A stretch of 57,971 nt of DNA from Pseudomonas citronellolis (GTDB lineage Bacteria > Pseudomonadota > Gammaproteobacteria > Pseudomonadales > Pseudomonadaceae): positions 1-57,971 of the forward strand of contig NZ_JARJLT010000359.1 of assembly GCF_029335315.1 (NCBI RefSeq). The letters run 5' to 3'. The notes below the pieces were generated by a model. That model saw only the letters and a program-made list of their open reading frames with translations, searched no databases and was not told the DNA's origin. How positions within the stretch are numbered: position 1 is the first letter of the stretch; each line of letters begins with the position of its first letter. Made by a program: the position numbers and the translations under genes. This document shows, piece by piece, positions 42,731 to 53,046 of the stretch.

Positions 42731-42891
42731 CAAAGTTGAGCTGGAAAGACTTTCTCGCGATCCGCAAAAGTGCCATACGACCAAAGCCTGAGCCGCGCCA
42801 GCCGTGGCACGCAGCGGGCTGCACACGGGCCCCGGACGAAAATGCAAAAGGCTTTTGTCCGATTTAGAAGCATCTGTTTGTGTTAGAAAAA

Positions 42892-42921
42892 TTTACTTGC
42901 CCGAGGCTTTGGGCATAAAAT
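42892..42921 (+). promoter_or_regulatory. Putative sigma-70 promoter of the nuo operon
   Basis: TTTACT (42892-42897), 18-bp spacer and TAAAAT (42916-42921). Transcription would start near 42928, about 100 nt before nuoA. Confidence 0.45.
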
Positions 42922-43029
42922 TGGACAGATCACTCGAACCCTTAGCTCGCTATCTTGCGACCGGGTTCTCGCAGTCGGGCAATTGCCCTGAATTCAAGAC
43001 CATCGCTAATTGCAGGAAGGAGTATCGGC

Positions 43030-43443
43030 ATGCCCAACCCAGCTGAATTCGCAGCTCAATATTGGGCCCTCGCCGCCTTCCTACTCGGCGTGGTCGGGCT
43101 GCTGGCCTTCATGCTAGGGGTTTCCTCGCTGCTCGGCAGCAAGGCATTTGGTCGCAGCAAGAACGAACCCTTCGAATCCGGGATCGTTCCTACCGGCAGC
43201 GCACGCCTGCGTCTGTCGGCAAAATTCTATCTGGTCGCGATGCTCTTCGTGATCTTCGACGTCGAAGCCCTCTTCCTCTTCGCCTGGTCCGTGTCCGTCC
43301 GCGAAAGCGGCTGGGCTGGTCTGGTCGAAGCTACCATTTTCATTGCAATTCTGTTGGCAGGTCTTGTCTACCTGTGGCGGGTCGGCGCGCTCGATTGGGC
43401 GCCGGCGGCACGTCGCGAGCGGCAGGCGAAGCTAAAACAATGA
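43030..43443 (+). CDS. nuoA: NADH-quinone oxidoreductase subunit A
   Basis: This 137-residue membrane subunit of complex I has three hydrophobic helices. The conserved loop [20 protein letters not shown] binds near the quinone cavity, and [20 protein letters not shown] is helix 2. The ATG at 43030 follows AAGGAG; the open upstream frame is rejected. It is the first gene of nuoA-N. Confidence 0.97.
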   Translation: MPNPAEFAAQYWALAAFLLGVVGLLAFMLGVSSLLGSKAFGRSKNEPFESGIVPTGSARLRLSAKFYLVAMLFVIFDVEALFLFAWSVSVRESGWAGLVEATIFIAILLAGLVYLWRVGALDWAPAARRERQAKLKQ

Positions 43444-43453
43444 GGCTTTGGCG

Positions 43454-44131
43454 ATGCAATACAAACTTACCCGGATCGACCCCGATGCGGCCAATGATCA
43501 ATACCCGATCGGCCAGCGCGAAACGGTAGACGACCCTCTCATCGAGGGGCAGGTCCACAAGAACATCTTCATGGGCAAGCTCGAGGATGTTCTCAATGGC
43601 GCCGTCAACTGGGGTCGCAAGAACTCGCTGTGGCCCTATAACTTCGGCCTGTCCTGCTGCTACGTGGAGATGACCACGGCGTTCACCGCGCCGCACGACA
43701 TCGCCCGATTCGGTGCCGAAGTGATTCGTGCCTCGCCACGTCAGGCGGACTTCATGGTCATCGCCGGCACCTGCTTCATCAAGATGGCCCCGGTCATCCA
43801 GCGCCTGTACGAGCAGATGCTGGAACCCAAGTGGGTGATCTCGATGGGTTCGTGCGCCAACTCCGGCGGCATGTACGACATCTACTCGGTGGTTCAGGGG
43901 GTCGACAAGTTCCTCCCCGTGGACGTTTACATCCCCGGCTGCCCGCCCCGCCCCGAGGCGTTCCTGCAAGGCCTGATGCTGCTGCAGGAATCCATCGGCC
44001 AGGAGCGTCGCCCGTTGTCCTGGGTGGTTGGCGATCAAGGCATCTACCGTGCCGAAATGCCTGCCCAGAAGGACCTCAAGCGCGAACAGCGCATTGCGGT
44101 CACCAACCTGCGCAGCCCCGACGAAGTGTGA
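43454..44131 (+). CDS. nuoB: NADH-quinone oxidoreductase subunit B
   Basis: This 225-residue peripheral-arm subunit carries the terminal 4Fe-4S cluster N2. Its ligands are in [15 protein letters not shown] (adjacent Cys pair), [20 protein letters not shown] and [15 protein letters not shown]. The ATG at 43454 has GAGG at 8-nt spacing; a TTG six bases upstream is less likely. Ten bp after nuoA. Confidence 0.97.
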   Translation: MQYKLTRIDPDAANDQYPIGQRETVDDPLIEGQVHKNIFMGKLEDVLNGAVNWGRKNSLWPYNFGLSCCYVEMTTAFTAPHDIARFGAEVIRASPRQADFMVIAGTCFIKMAPVIQRLYEQMLEPKWVISMGSCANSGGMYDIYSVVQGVDKFLPVDVYIPGCPPRPEAFLQGLMLLQESIGQERRPLSWVVGDQGIYRAEMPAQKDLKREQRIAVTNLRSPDEV

Positions 44132-44190
44132 GTCGGCCCTCCACGAGAGGCCCTGCTTCACTCCACCGTTGACCGAAAGCGACCGAGACC

Positions 44191-45972
44191 ATGACCGCAG
44201 ACTCCGCTCTGTACATCCCGCCTTACAAGGCGGACGACCAAGACATAGTCGTCGAACTGAATTCCCGCTTTGGCGCCGAGACCTTCACCGTCCAGGCCAC
44301 CCGCACCGGCATGCCGGTCCTGTGGGTCGCCCGCGAGCGGCTGATCGACGTCCTCACCTTCCTGCGCAACGTACCCAAGCCCTACGTGATGCTCTACGAC
44401 CTCCACGGGGTCGACGAGCGCCTGCGCACCCACCGCCGCGGCCTGCCGGGCGCCGACTTCAGCGTGTTCTACCACCTGATGTCGCTCGAGCGTAACAGCG
44501 ACGTGATGATCAAGGTGGCCCTCTCCGAAGGCGACCTCAACCTGCCCACCGCCACCCGTATCTGGCCGAACGCCAACTGGTACGAGCGTGAGGTCTGGGA
44601 CATGTACGGCATCAACTTCAACGGCCACCCGCACCTGGCCCGCATGCTGATGCCGTCGACCTGGCAGGGTCACCCGCTGCGCAAGGACTACCCGGCGCGC
44701 GCCACCGAGTTCGATCCCTACTCCCTCTCCGTCGCCAAGCAGGAGCTGGAGCAGGAAGCCCTGCGCTTCAAGCCTGAAGACTGGGGCATGAAGCGCCACG
44801 GCGAGAACGAGGACTTCATGTTCCTCAACCTCGGCCCGAACCACCCGTCCGCCCACGGTGCCTTCCGCATCATCCTGCAACTGGACGGCGAAGAGATCCT
44901 CGACTGCGTACCGGAGATCGGCTACCACCACCGTGGCGCCGAGAAGATGGCCGAGCGCCAGTCCTGGCACAGCTTCATCCCCTACACCGACCGTATCGAC
45001 TACCTCGGCGGGGTGATGAACAACCTGCCGTACGTGCTCTCGGTGGAGAAGCTCGCCGGCATCAAGGTGCCGCAGCGCGTCGACGTGATCCGCATCATGA
45101 TGTCGGAGTTCTTCCGCATCCTGAACCACCTGCTGTACCTGGGTACCTACATCCAGGACGTCGGTGCCATGACCCCGGTGTTCTTCACCTTCACCGACCG
45201 TCAGCGCGCCTACAAGGTGGTCGAGGCCATCACCGGCTTCCGCCTGCACCCGGCCTGGTACCGCATCGGCGGCGTCGCCCACGACCTGCCGCGCGGCTGG
45301 GACAAGCTGGTCCGCGAGTTCCTCGACTGGATGCCCAAGCGCCTCAACGAGTACGAGAAGGCCGCCCTGCAGAACAGCATCCTGCGTGGCCGGACCATCG
45401 GCGTGGCCCAGTACAACACCAAGGAAGCCCTCGAGTGGGGCACCACCGGTGCCGGCCTGCGCGCCACCGGCTGCGACTTCGACCTGCGCAAGGCCCGCCC
45501 CTACTCCGGCTACGAGAACTTCGAGTTCGAAGTGCCGCTGGCGGCCAACGGCGACGCCTACGACCGCTGCATGGTCAAGATGGGCGAGATGCGCCAGAGC
45601 CTGCGCATCATCGAGCAGTGCCTGAACAACATGCCCGAAGGCCCGTACAAGGCGGACCACCCGCTGACCACGCCGCCGCCCAAAGAGCGCACGCTGCAGC
45701 ACATCGAGACCCTGATCACCCACTTCCTGCAGGTTTCCTGGGGCCCGGTCATGCCGGCCAACGAAGCCTTCCAGATGGTCGAAGCGACCAAGGGTATCAA
45801 CAGCTATTACCTGACGAGCGATGGCAGCACCATGAGCTACCGGACCCGCATCCGGACGCCCAGCTTCCCGCACCTGCAGCAGATCCCCTCGGTCATCAAC
45901 GGCAGCATGATCGCCGACCTGATCGCCTATCTGGGCAGCATCGACTTCGTTATGGCCGACGTGGACCGCTGA
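44191..45972 (+). CDS. nuoC: NADH-quinone oxidoreductase fused subunits C/D
   Basis: This 593-residue fusion has a NuoC (30-kDa) part at residues about 1-190, with [20 protein letters not shown] and [17 protein letters not shown]. The NuoD (49-kDa) part occupies about 205-593, with [20 protein letters not shown], the quinone-binding region, and PGGRG-like segments ending [10 protein letters not shown]. Fusion of C and D is normal for Pseudomonas and enterics and is often called nuoD or nuoCD. A 59-bp gap separates it from nuoB. Confidence 0.97.
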   Translation: MTADSALYIPPYKADDQDIVVELNSRFGAETFTVQATRTGMPVLWVARERLIDVLTFLRNVPKPYVMLYDLHGVDERLRTHRRGLPGADFSVFYHLMSLERNSDVMIKVALSEGDLNLPTATRIWPNANWYEREVWDMYGINFNGHPHLARMLMPSTWQGHPLRKDYPARATEFDPYSLSVAKQELEQEALRFKPEDWGMKRHGENEDFMFLNLGPNHPSAHGAFRIILQLDGEEILDCVPEIGYHHRGAEKMAERQSWHSFIPYTDRIDYLGGVMNNLPYVLSVEKLAGIKVPQRVDVIRIMMSEFFRILNHLLYLGTYIQDVGAMTPVFFTFTDRQRAYKVVEAITGFRLHPAWYRIGGVAHDLPRGWDKLVREFLDWMPKRLNEYEKAALQNSILRGRTIGVAQYNTKEALEWGTTGAGLRATGCDFDLRKARPYSGYENFEFEVPLAANGDAYDRCMVKMGEMRQSLRIIEQCLNNMPEGPYKADHPLTTPPPKERTLQHIETLITHFLQVSWGPVMPANEAFQMVEATKGINSYYLTSDGSTMSYRTRIRTPSFPHLQQIPSVINGSMIADLIAYLGSIDFVMADVDR

Positions 45973-45974
45973 TC

Positions 45975-46469
45975 ATGAGCACCATCATCCAGACTGACCG
46001 TTTCGCCCTGAGCGAAACCGAGCGCTCGGCCATCGAGCACGAGATGCATCACTACGAGGACTCCCGCGCGGCGTCCATCGAAGCCCTGAAGATCGTCCAG
46101 AAGGAACGCGGCTGGGTGCCGGACGGCGCCATCCCGGCGATCGCCGACCTCCTCGGCATCCCCGACAGCGACGTCGAGGGCGTGGCCACCTTCTATAGCC
46201 AGATCTTCCGCCAGCCGGTAGGCCGCCACATCATCCGCGTCTGCGACAGCATGGTCTGCTACATCGGCGGCCACGAGTCGGTGGTCGGCGAGATCCAGAA
46301 GCAACTCGGCATCGGCCTCGGCCAGACCACCGCCGACGGCCGCTTCACCCTGCTGCCGGTGTGCTGCCTGGGCAACTGCGACAAGGCCCCGGCGCTGATG
46401 ATCGACGACGACACCCACGGCAACCTCGAGCCCGCGGCCGTCGCCAAACTGCTGGAGGCCTACGCATGA
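45975..46469 (+). CDS. nuoE: NADH-quinone oxidoreductase subunit E
   Basis: This 164-residue thioredoxin-like subunit carries 2Fe-2S cluster N1a. Ligands are in [11 protein letters not shown] and [21 protein letters not shown] 45975 lies 2 bp after the nuoCD stop. It overlaps nuoF by 4 bp. Confidence 0.97.
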   Translation: MSTIIQTDRFALSETERSAIEHEMHHYEDSRAASIEALKIVQKERGWVPDGAIPAIADLLGIPDSDVEGVATFYSQIFRQPVGRHIIRVCDSMVCYIGGHESVVGEIQKQLGIGLGQTTADGRFTLLPVCCLGNCDKAPALMIDDDTHGNLEPAAVAKLLEAYA

Positions 46470-47815
46470 CCGTCCTCACCTCCTACGGCACGCCGAACCG
46501 CACCGCGCGCGCCGCGGAAACCCACCCGCTGACCTGGCGCCTGCGCGACGACGGCGCCCCGGTCTGGCTGGAGGAGTACCAGGCGAAGAACGGCTACGCC
46601 GCCGCGCGCAAGGCGCTGGCGCAGATGGCCACCGACGACATCGTGCAGACCGTCAAGGACTCCGGCCTCAAGGGCCGCGGCGGCGCCGGCTTCCCCACCG
46701 GGGTGAAGTGGGGCCTGATGCCCAAGGACGAGTCGCTGAACATCCGCTACCTGCTGTGCAACGCGGACGAGATGGAGCCCAACACCTGGAAGGACCGCAT
46801 GCTCATGGAGCAGCTGCCGCACCTGCTGGTGGAAGGCATGCTGATCTCCGCGCGCGCGCTCAAGGCCTACCGTGGCTACATCTTCCTGCGCGGCGAGTAC
46901 GTCGACGCGGCGCGCAACCTCAATCGCGCCATCGAGGAAGCCAAGGCCGCCGGCCTGCTCGGCAAGAACATCCTCGGCAGCGGCTTCGATTTCGAGCTGT
47001 TCGTCCACACCGGTGCCGGTCGCTACATCTGCGGTGAAGAAACCGCGCTGATCAACTCGCTGGAAGGCCGCCGCGCCAACCCGCGCTCCAAGCCGCCGTT
47101 CCCCGCCGCCGTCGGCGTCTGGGGCAAGCCGACCTGCGTCAACAACGTCGAGACCCTGTGCAACGTGCCGGCGATCGTCGAGCACGGCGTGGACTGGTAC
47201 AAGACCCTGGCGCGCCCGGGCAGCGAAGACATGGGCACCAAGCTCATGGGCTTCTCCGGCAAGGTGAAGAACCCCGGCATCTGGGAGCTGCCCTTCGGCA
47301 TCCCGGCCCGCGAGCTGTTCGAGGACTACGCCGGCGGCATGCGCGACGGCTACAAGCTCAAGGCCTGGCAGCCCGGCGGCGCCGGCACCGGCTTCCTGCT
47401 CCCGGAACACCTGGACGCGCTGTTCTACGCCGGCGGCGTAGCCAAGGTCGGCACCCGCATGGGCACCGGCCTGGCGATGGCCGTGGACGACAGCGTCAAC
47501 ATGGTTTCGCTGCTGCGCAACATGGAAGAGTTCTTCGCCCGCGAGTCCTGTGGCTGGTGCACCCCGTGCCGCGACGGCCTGCCGTGGAGCGTGAAGATCC
47601 TCCGCGCGCTGGAGCGTGGCGAAGGGCAGCCCGGCGACCTCGAGACTCTCGAGCAGCTGGTCAACTTCCTCGGCCCAGGCAAGACCTTCTGCGCCCACGC
47701 ACCGGGCGCCGTCGAACCGCTGGGCAGTGCCTTGAAATACTTCCGTCCCGAGTTCGAAGCGGGCGTCTCCCGCCAGGCTCAGGCCGCGCCGCAAGCACAT
47801 CGCGTCGGCGCGTAA
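46466..47815 (+). CDS. nuoF: NADH-quinone oxidoreductase subunit F
   Basis: This 449-residue subunit binds NADH and FMN. The nucleotide loop is [20 protein letters not shown] and [19 protein letters not shown]. The 4Fe-4S cluster N3 ligands are in [12 protein letters not shown] and [16 protein letters not shown] overlap with nuoE. A 127-bp structured gap, the largest in the operon, follows. Confidence 0.97.
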   Translation: MTVLTSYGTPNRTARAAETHPLTWRLRDDGAPVWLEEYQAKNGYAAARKALAQMATDDIVQTVKDSGLKGRGGAGFPTGVKWGLMPKDESLNIRYLLCNADEMEPNTWKDRMLMEQLPHLLVEGMLISARALKAYRGYIFLRGEYVDAARNLNRAIEEAKAAGLLGKNILGSGFDFELFVHTGAGRYICGEETALINSLEGRRANPRSKPPFPAAVGVWGKPTCVNNVETLCNVPAIVEHGVDWYKTLARPGSEDMGTKLMGFSGKVKNPGIWELPFGIPARELFEDYAGGMRDGYKLKAWQPGGAGTGFLLPEHLDALFYAGGVAKVGTRMGTGLAMAVDDSVNMVSLLRNMEEFFARESCGWCTPCRDGLPWSVKILRALERGEGQPGDLETLEQLVNFLGPGKTFCAHAPGAVEPLGSALKYFRPEFEAGVSRQAQAAPQAHRVGA

Positions 47816-47825
47816 AGCTTTAGAA

Positions 47826-47889
47826 GCCGGGCATTGCGCCCGGCGATGTTTCGTCGTTGCGCCGCGGCGCGCCGCCGGCCCGACGAAAC
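47826..47889 (+). promoter_or_regulatory. Structured nuoF-nuoG intercistronic spacer
   Basis: A first hairpin is GCCGGGC-ATTGC-GCCCGGC (47826-47844). A second, long one is GTTTCGTCG (47848-47856) pairing with CGACGAAAC (47881-47889), with GCGCCGCGGCGC inside its loop. No T run follows either, so termination is unlikely; RNA processing, mRNA protection or translational pacing is possible. All other nuo gaps are 59 bp or less. Confidence 0.55.
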
Positions 47890-47942
47890 CGTGATTTCTA
47901 TTAGCCACGCCCGCTGACAACGGGCCGTTGAGAACTTGAACC

Positions 47943-50657
47943 ATGGCCACTATCCACGTAGACGGCAAGACGTTAGAAGTCGATGGGGCGGACAACCTGT
48001 TGCAGGCCTGTCTGTCCCTCGGACTCGACATCCCCTACTTCTGCTGGCACCCGGCGCTCGGTAGCGTCGGCGCCTGCCGCCAGTGCGCGGTGAAGCAGTA
48101 CACCGACGAGAACGACAAACGCGGTCGCATTGTCATGTCCTGCATGACCCCCGCCACCGACAACACCTGGATTTCCATCGAAGACGAAGAATCCAAGGCG
48201 TTCCGCGCCAGCGTCGTCGAATGGCTGATGACCAACCACCCGCACGACTGCCCGGTGTGCGAGGAAGGCGGTCACTGCCACCTGCAGGACATGACGGTGA
48301 TGACCGGGCACAACGCCCGTCGCTACCGCTTCACCAAGCGCACCCACCAGAACCAGGAGCTCGGCCCGTTCATCGCCCACGAGATGAACCGCTGCATCGC
48401 CTGCTACCGCTGCGTGCGTTACTACAAGGACTACGCCGGCGGCACCGACCTGGGCGTCTACGGCGCGCACGACAACGTGTATTTCGGCCGCATCGAGGAC
48501 GGCGTGCTGGAGAGCGAGTTCTCCGGCAACCTGACCGAGGTCTGCCCGACCGGCGTGTTCACCGACAAGACCCACTCCGAGCGCTACAACCGCAAGTGGG
48601 ACATGCAGTTCGCCCCGAGCATCTGCCATGGCTGCTCCAGCGGCTGCAACATCAGCCCCGGTGAGCGCTACGGCGAGATCCGCCGCATCGAGAACCGTTA
48701 CAACGGCTCGGTGAACCACTACTTCCTCTGCGACCGCGGCCGCTTCGGCTACGGCTACGTCAACCGCGAGGACCGTCCGCGCCAGCCGATGCTGGTGCTG
48801 AGCAAGCAGAAGCTGACCCTCGACGGCGCCCTCGACCAGGCCGCCGCCCTGCTCAAGGGCCGCAAGGTGATCGGCATCGGTTCGCCGCGCGCCAGCCTGG
48901 AAAGCAACTACGCGCTGTCCGAACTGGTCGGTGCCGGCAACTTCTACAGCGGCGTCGCCGCCGACGAACTGCAGCGCCTGCGCCTGGTGCTCAAGGTGAT
49001 GCAGGAAGGCCCCCTGCCCTCCCCCACCATCCGTGACATCGAAGACCACGACGCGGTATTCGTGCTCGGCGAAGACCTGACCCAGACCGCCGCCCGCATC
49101 GCCCTGGCCCTGCGCCAGTCGGTGAAGGGCAAGGGCGAGGACATGGCCGCCGCGATGAAGATCCAGCCATGGCTCGACGCCGCGGTGAAGACCATCGCCC
49201 AGCACGAGAAGAACCCGCTGTTCATCGCCAGCCTGGCCGAGACCCGCCTGGACGACGTCGCCACCGAAAGCGTGCACGCCGCCCCCGAGGACCTGGCCCG
49301 CCTGGGCTTCGCCGTGGCCCACGCGATCGACGCGAGCGCCCCGGCCGTCACCGGCCTGGAGCCCGAAGCGCAGGCCCTGGCCCAGCGCATCGCCGACGCC
49401 CTGGTCGCCGCCAAGCGCCCGCTGGTCGTGGCCGGCACCTCCCTGGGCAGCAACGCCCTGATCGAGGCCGCCGCCAACATCGCCAGCGCGCTGAAGCAGC
49501 GTGAGAAGAACGGCTCGCTGAGCCTGGTGGTTCCCGAGGCCAACAGCCTGGGCCTGACCCTCTTCGGCGGCGAGTCCGTCGAGGCCGCCCTGCAGCAGCT
49601 GAGCTCCGGCGCCGCCGACGCCGTGGTGGTCCTGGAAAACGACCTGTACCGCCGCGCCGACGCCGCCCTGGTCGACGCCGCCCTGGCCGCCGCCAAGCTG
49701 GTGATCGTCGCCGACCACCAGCAGACGCCGACCAGCGCCAAGGCACACATCGTCCTGCCGGCCGCCAGCTTCGCCGAAGGCGACGGCACCCTGGTCAGCC
49801 AGGAAGGCCGCGCCCAGCGCTTCTTCCAGGTCTACGATCCGACCTACTACAACGCCGACAACCTGGTCCGCGAAGGCTGGCGCTGGCTGCACGCCCTGCA
49901 CAGCACCCTCGAGGGCAAGCGCGTCGACTGGACCCAGCTGGACCACGTGATCGACGCCGTCATCGCCGCCAAGCCGCAACTGGCCGGCATCCGTGACGCC
50001 GCGCCGAACGCCGCGTTCCGCATCAAGGGCCTGAAGCTGGCGCGCGAACCGCACCGCTACTCCGGCCGCACCTCGATGCGCGCCAACATCAACGTCAGCG
50101 AGCCGCGCGCCCCGCAGGACATCGACAGCGCCTTCGCCTTCTCCATGGAAGGCTACGCCGGCAGCGCCGAACCGCGTCAGCAGATTCCCTTCGCCTGGTC
50201 CCCGGGCTGGAACTCGCCGCAGGCCTGGAACAAGTTCCAGGACGAAGTTGGCGGCCACCTGCGCGCCGGCGACCCGGGCGTGCGCCTGATCGAGGCCAAG
50301 GGCGAAGCCCTGTGGTTCATCGACGTCCCGGCGCCGTTCCACACCCCGGCCAGCCAGTTCAAGGTGGTGCCCTTCTACCACCTGTTCGGCAGCGAGGAGA
50401 ACAGCTCCCGCGCAGCGCCTGTGCAGGAACGCATCCCGGCGACCTACGTCGCCCTGGGCCGCGACGAGGCCGAGCGCCTGGGCCTGACCGAAGGCGCGCA
50501 ACTGCGCCTGAGCGTCAAGGGCCACGAGCTGCGCCTGCCGCTGCGCATCAGCGAAGAGCTGGGCGCCGGCCTGGTAGCCCTGCCGGCCGGCCTGGCCGGT
50601 ATCCCCGCCGGTGTGTTCGGCGGTGTCGCTGAAGGTCTGCAGGAGGCTGCGCAATGA
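47943..50657 (+). CDS. nuoG: NADH-quinone oxidoreductase subunit G
   Basis: This 904-residue subunit has an N-terminal 2Fe-2S domain ([15 protein letters not shown]). It continues with the His-Cys 4Fe-4S cluster ([14 protein letters not shown]), a further cluster ([11 protein letters not shown]...CPTG), and CHGCSSGC with a fourth Cys 27 residues on (in HYFLCDRG). The last matches the off-pathway cluster N7 found in some bacterial NuoG proteins. A molybdopterin-oxidoreductase-like domain without Mo follows. The ribosome site is weak. Its stop overlaps nuoH by 4 bp. Confidence 0.97.
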   Translation: MATIHVDGKTLEVDGADNLLQACLSLGLDIPYFCWHPALGSVGACRQCAVKQYTDENDKRGRIVMSCMTPATDNTWISIEDEESKAFRASVVEWLMTNHPHDCPVCEEGGHCHLQDMTVMTGHNARRYRFTKRTHQNQELGPFIAHEMNRCIACYRCVRYYKDYAGGTDLGVYGAHDNVYFGRIEDGVLESEFSGNLTEVCPTGVFTDKTHSERYNRKWDMQFAPSICHGCSSGCNISPGERYGEIRRIENRYNGSVNHYFLCDRGRFGYGYVNREDRPRQPMLVLSKQKLTLDGALDQAAALLKGRKVIGIGSPRASLESNYALSELVGAGNFYSGVAADELQRLRLVLKVMQEGPLPSPTIRDIEDHDAVFVLGEDLTQTAARIALALRQSVKGKGEDMAAAMKIQPWLDAAVKTIAQHEKNPLFIASLAETRLDDVATESVHAAPEDLARLGFAVAHAIDASAPAVTGLEPEAQALAQRIADALVAAKRPLVVAGTSLGSNALIEAAANIASALKQREKNGSLSLVVPEANSLGLTLFGGESVEAALQQLSSGAADAVVVLENDLYRRADAALVDAALAAAKLVIVADHQQTPTSAKAHIVLPAASFAEGDGTLVSQEGRAQRFFQVYDPTYYNADNLVREGWRWLHALHSTLEGKRVDWTQLDHVIDAVIAAKPQLAGIRDAAPNAAFRIKGLKLAREPHRYSGRTSMRANINVSEPRAPQDIDSAFAFSMEGYAGSAEPRQQIPFAWSPGWNSPQAWNKFQDEVGGHLRAGDPGVRLIEAKGEALWFIDVPAPFHTPASQFKVVPFYHLFGSEENSSRAAPVQERIPATYVALGRDEAERLGLTEGAQLRLSVKGHELRLPLRISEELGAGLVALPAGLAGIPAGVFGGVAEGLQEAAQ

Positions 50658-51661
50658 GTTTGATGAGCATGAGCTGGCTGACACCCGCCATCGTCGACAT
50701 CATCATCGCGGTCATCAAGGCCATCGTCATCCTGCTCGCCGTGGTCGTCTGCGGCGCGCTGCTGAGCTGGGTCGAGCGTCGTCTGCTGGGCCTCTGGCAG
50801 GACCGCTACGGTCCCAACCGGGTCGGCCCGTTCGGCGCCTTCCAGCTCGGCGCGGACATGATCAAGATGTTCTTCAAGGAAGACTGGACCCCGCCGTTCG
50901 CCGACAAGATGATCTTCACCCTCGCCCCGGTCATCGCCATGGGCGCGCTGCTGATCGCCTTCGCCATCATCCCGATCACCCCGACCTGGGGCGTGGCGGA
51001 CCTGAACATCGGCATCCTGTTCTTCTTCGCCATGGCCGGCCTGACCGTGTACGCGGTGCTCTTCGCCGGCTGGTCGAGCAACAACAAGTTCGCCCTGCTC
51101 GGCAGCCTGCGCGCCTCGGCCCAGACCATCTCCTACGAGGTGTTCCTGGCCCTGTCGCTGATGGGCATCGTGGCCCAGGTCGGCTCGTTCAGCATGCGCG
51201 ACATCGTCGAATACCAGGCCCAGCACCTGTGGTTCATCATTCCGCAGTTCTTCGGCTTCTGCACCTTCATCATCGCCGGCGTCGCCGTGACCCACCGTCA
51301 CCCGTTCGACCAGCCCGAAGCGGAGCAGGAACTGGCCGACGGCTACCACATCGAGTACGCCGGGATGAAATGGGGCATGTTCTTCGTCGGCGAGTACATC
51401 GGCATCGTGCTGGTGTCGGCGCTGCTGGTGACCCTGTTCTTCGGTGGCTGGCATGGTCCGTTCGACATCCTGCCGCAGATCCCCTTCGTCTGGTTCGCCC
51501 TGAAGACCAGCTTCTTCATCATGCTGTTCATCCTGATCCGCGCCTCGCTGCCGCGTCCGCGCTATGACCAGGTGATGGCCTTCAGCTGGAAGGTCTGCCT
51601 TCCGCTGACCCTGATCAACCTGCTGGTGACCGGCGCCTGCGTGCTGGCCGCGGCCCAGTAA
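50654..51661 (+). CDS. nuoH: NADH-quinone oxidoreductase subunit H
   Basis: This 335-residue membrane subunit of about eight helices forms the quinone channel and joins both arms. Conserved charged segments are [20 protein letters not shown] followed by [20 protein letters not shown], and [20 protein letters not shown]. An upstream GGAGG site fits ATG 50654; the next Met could serve but is further from the site. Confidence 0.96.
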   Translation: MSLMSMSWLTPAIVDIIIAVIKAIVILLAVVVCGALLSWVERRLLGLWQDRYGPNRVGPFGAFQLGADMIKMFFKEDWTPPFADKMIFTLAPVIAMGALLIAFAIIPITPTWGVADLNIGILFFFAMAGLTVYAVLFAGWSSNNKFALLGSLRASAQTISYEVFLALSLMGIVAQVGSFSMRDIVEYQAQHLWFIIPQFFGFCTFIIAGVAVTHRHPFDQPEAEQELADGYHIEYAGMKWGMFFVGEYIGIVLVSALLVTLFFGGWHGPFDILPQIPFVWFALKTSFFIMLFILIRASLPRPRYDQVMAFSWKVCLPLTLINLLVTGACVLAAAQ

Positions 51662-51672
51662 GGAGAACCACC

Positions 51673-52221
51673 GTGATCAAAGAAATCCTGCACATCGTGC
51701 ATGGCACCTACACCCAGCTGCGCAGCCTGGTGATGATCTTCGGCCATGCCTTCCGCAAGCGTGACACCCTGCAGTACCCGGAAGAGCCGGTCTACCTGCC
51801 GCCGCGCTACCGCGGCCGCATCGTCCTGACCCGCGACCCCGACGGCGAGGAGCGTTGCGTAGCCTGCAACCTGTGCGCCGTGGCCTGCCCGGTCGGCTGC
51901 ATCGCGCTGCAGAAGGCCGAGACCGACGACGGCCGCTGGTACCCCGAGTTCTTCCGCATCAACTTCTCCCGCTGCATCTTCTGCGGCCTGTGCGAGGAAG
52001 CCTGCCCGACCACCGCGATCCAGCTGACCCCGGATTTCGAGATGGGCGAGTTCAAGCGCCAGGACCTGGTCTACGAGAAGGAAGACCTGCTGATCTCCGG
52101 CCCCGGCAAGAACCCGGACTACAACTTCTACCGCGTTGCCGGCATGGCCATCGCCGGCAAGCCGAAAGGCGCCGCGCAGAACGAGGCCGAACCGATCAAC
52201 GTCAAGAGCCTGCTGCCGTAA
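51673..52221 (+). CDS. nuoI: NADH-quinone oxidoreductase subunit I
   Basis: This 182-residue ferredoxin-like subunit has two 4Fe-4S motifs, [15 protein letters not shown] and [15 protein letters not shown], for clusters N6a and N6b. An AAGGAG site precedes the ATG, 11 bp after nuoH. Confidence 0.97.
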   Translation: MIKEILHIVHGTYTQLRSLVMIFGHAFRKRDTLQYPEEPVYLPPRYRGRIVLTRDPDGEERCVACNLCAVACPVGCIALQKAETDDGRWYPEFFRINFSRCIFCGLCEEACPTTAIQLTPDFEMGEFKRQDLVYEKEDLLISGPGKNPDYNFYRVAGMAIAGKPKGAAQNEAEPINVKSLLP

Positions 52222-52232
52222 GGAGACGTCGC

Positions 52233-52733
52233 GTGGAATTCGCTTTCTACTTCGCCGCCGGCGTCGCCGTGCTGGCAACCCTGCGGGTCATCACCAACAG
52301 CAACCCGGTGCATGCCCTGCTCTACCTCATCGTTTCGCTGCTCGCCGTGTCGATGACCTTCTTCAGCCTCGGCGCCCCGTTCGCCGGGGCCCTGGAGATC
52401 ATCGTCTACGCCGGCGCGATCATGGTGCTGTTCGTCTTCGTGGTGATGATGCTCAACCTGGGACCTGCGATCGCCGAGCAGGAGCGCAAGTGGCTCAAGC
52501 CCTCGGTCTGGATCGGCCCGGGCGTGCTCTCCGCCGTGCTGCTCGTCGAGCTGCTGCTGGTCCTGTCGCGCAACCCCAGCGGTGCCGGCATCGGCCACAC
52601 CACCGTGGACGCCAAGGCCGTGGGCATCGCCCTGTTCGGCCCCTACCTGCTGGTCGTCGAACTGGCCTCGATGCTGCTGCTGGCGGCACTGGTCGCCGCC
52701 TACCACCTCGGCCGCCACGAAGCGAAGGACTAA
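52233..52733 (+). CDS. nuoJ: NADH-quinone oxidoreductase subunit J
   Basis: This 166-residue five-helix membrane subunit uses a GTG start, with AAGGAGA in front (11-bp gap after nuoI). The conserved pi-bulge helix is [20 protein letters not shown]. Ends HLGRHEAKD. Confidence 0.95.
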   Translation: MEFAFYFAAGVAVLATLRVITNSNPVHALLYLIVSLLAVSMTFFSLGAPFAGALEIIVYAGAIMVLFVFVVMMLNLGPAIAEQERKWLKPSVWIGPGVLSAVLLVELLLVLSRNPSGAGIGHTTVDAKAVGIALFGPYLLVVELASMLLLAALVAAYHLGRHEAKD

Positions 52734-52737
52734 CACC

Positions 52738-53046
52738 ATGAATGCAATCCCCCTGGAACACGGGCTGGCACTCTCCGGCGTGCTGTTCTGCCTCGGTCTG
52801 GCCGGCCTGATGGTCCGGCGCAACATCCTGTTCGTTCTGATGAGCCTGGAAGTGATGATGAACGCCGCCGCGCTGGCCTTCGTGGTCGCCGGTAGCCGCT
52901 GGGGCCAACCCGACGGCCAGGTGATGTTCATCCTGGTGCTCAGCCTGGCCGCGGCCGAGGCGAGCATCGGTCTGGCGATCCTGCTGCAACTGTATCGCCG
53001 CTTCCATACCCTCGATGTCGACGCTGCAAGCGAGATGCGCGGATGA
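52738..53046 (+). CDS. nuoK: NADH-quinone oxidoreductase subunit K
   Basis: This 102-residue three-helix subunit, MrpC-like, contains the conserved glutamates in [20 protein letters not shown] and [18 protein letters not shown] used in proton transfer. It overlaps nuoL by 4 bp. Confidence 0.97.
   Translation: MNAIPLEHGLALSGVLFCLGLAGLMVRRNILFVLMSLEVMMNAAALAFVVAGSRWGQPDGQVMFILVLSLAAAEASIGLAILLQLYRRFHTLDVDAASEMRG

Larger units (their letters stand above)
42591..43029 (+). promoter_or_regulatory. nuo upstream region, 439 bp without a gene
   Basis: No supportable ORF. It contains a perfect Fur-type palindrome (42714-42730), a TGTAGT half-site followed by AAA-GTTACG (42682-42696) resembling the aceA motif, a bulged hairpin around 42833-42861 (GGACGAAAA / TTTTGTCC), and a likely nuo promoter (42892-42921). 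nuoA has a strong ribosome site (GGAAGGAGTATCGGC). Confidence 0.6.

Noticed and set aside
42624-42824. Minus-strand ORF across the Fur-like palindrome, as a possible Fur target
   Set aside because: Composition is random and the frame runs through the palindrome itself; no homologous features.
42804-43046. ORF in front of nuoA on the plus strand
   Set aside because: No ribosome site, cysteine- and arginine-rich without pattern, and it would overlap the nuoA start; the region is better read as a promoter region.
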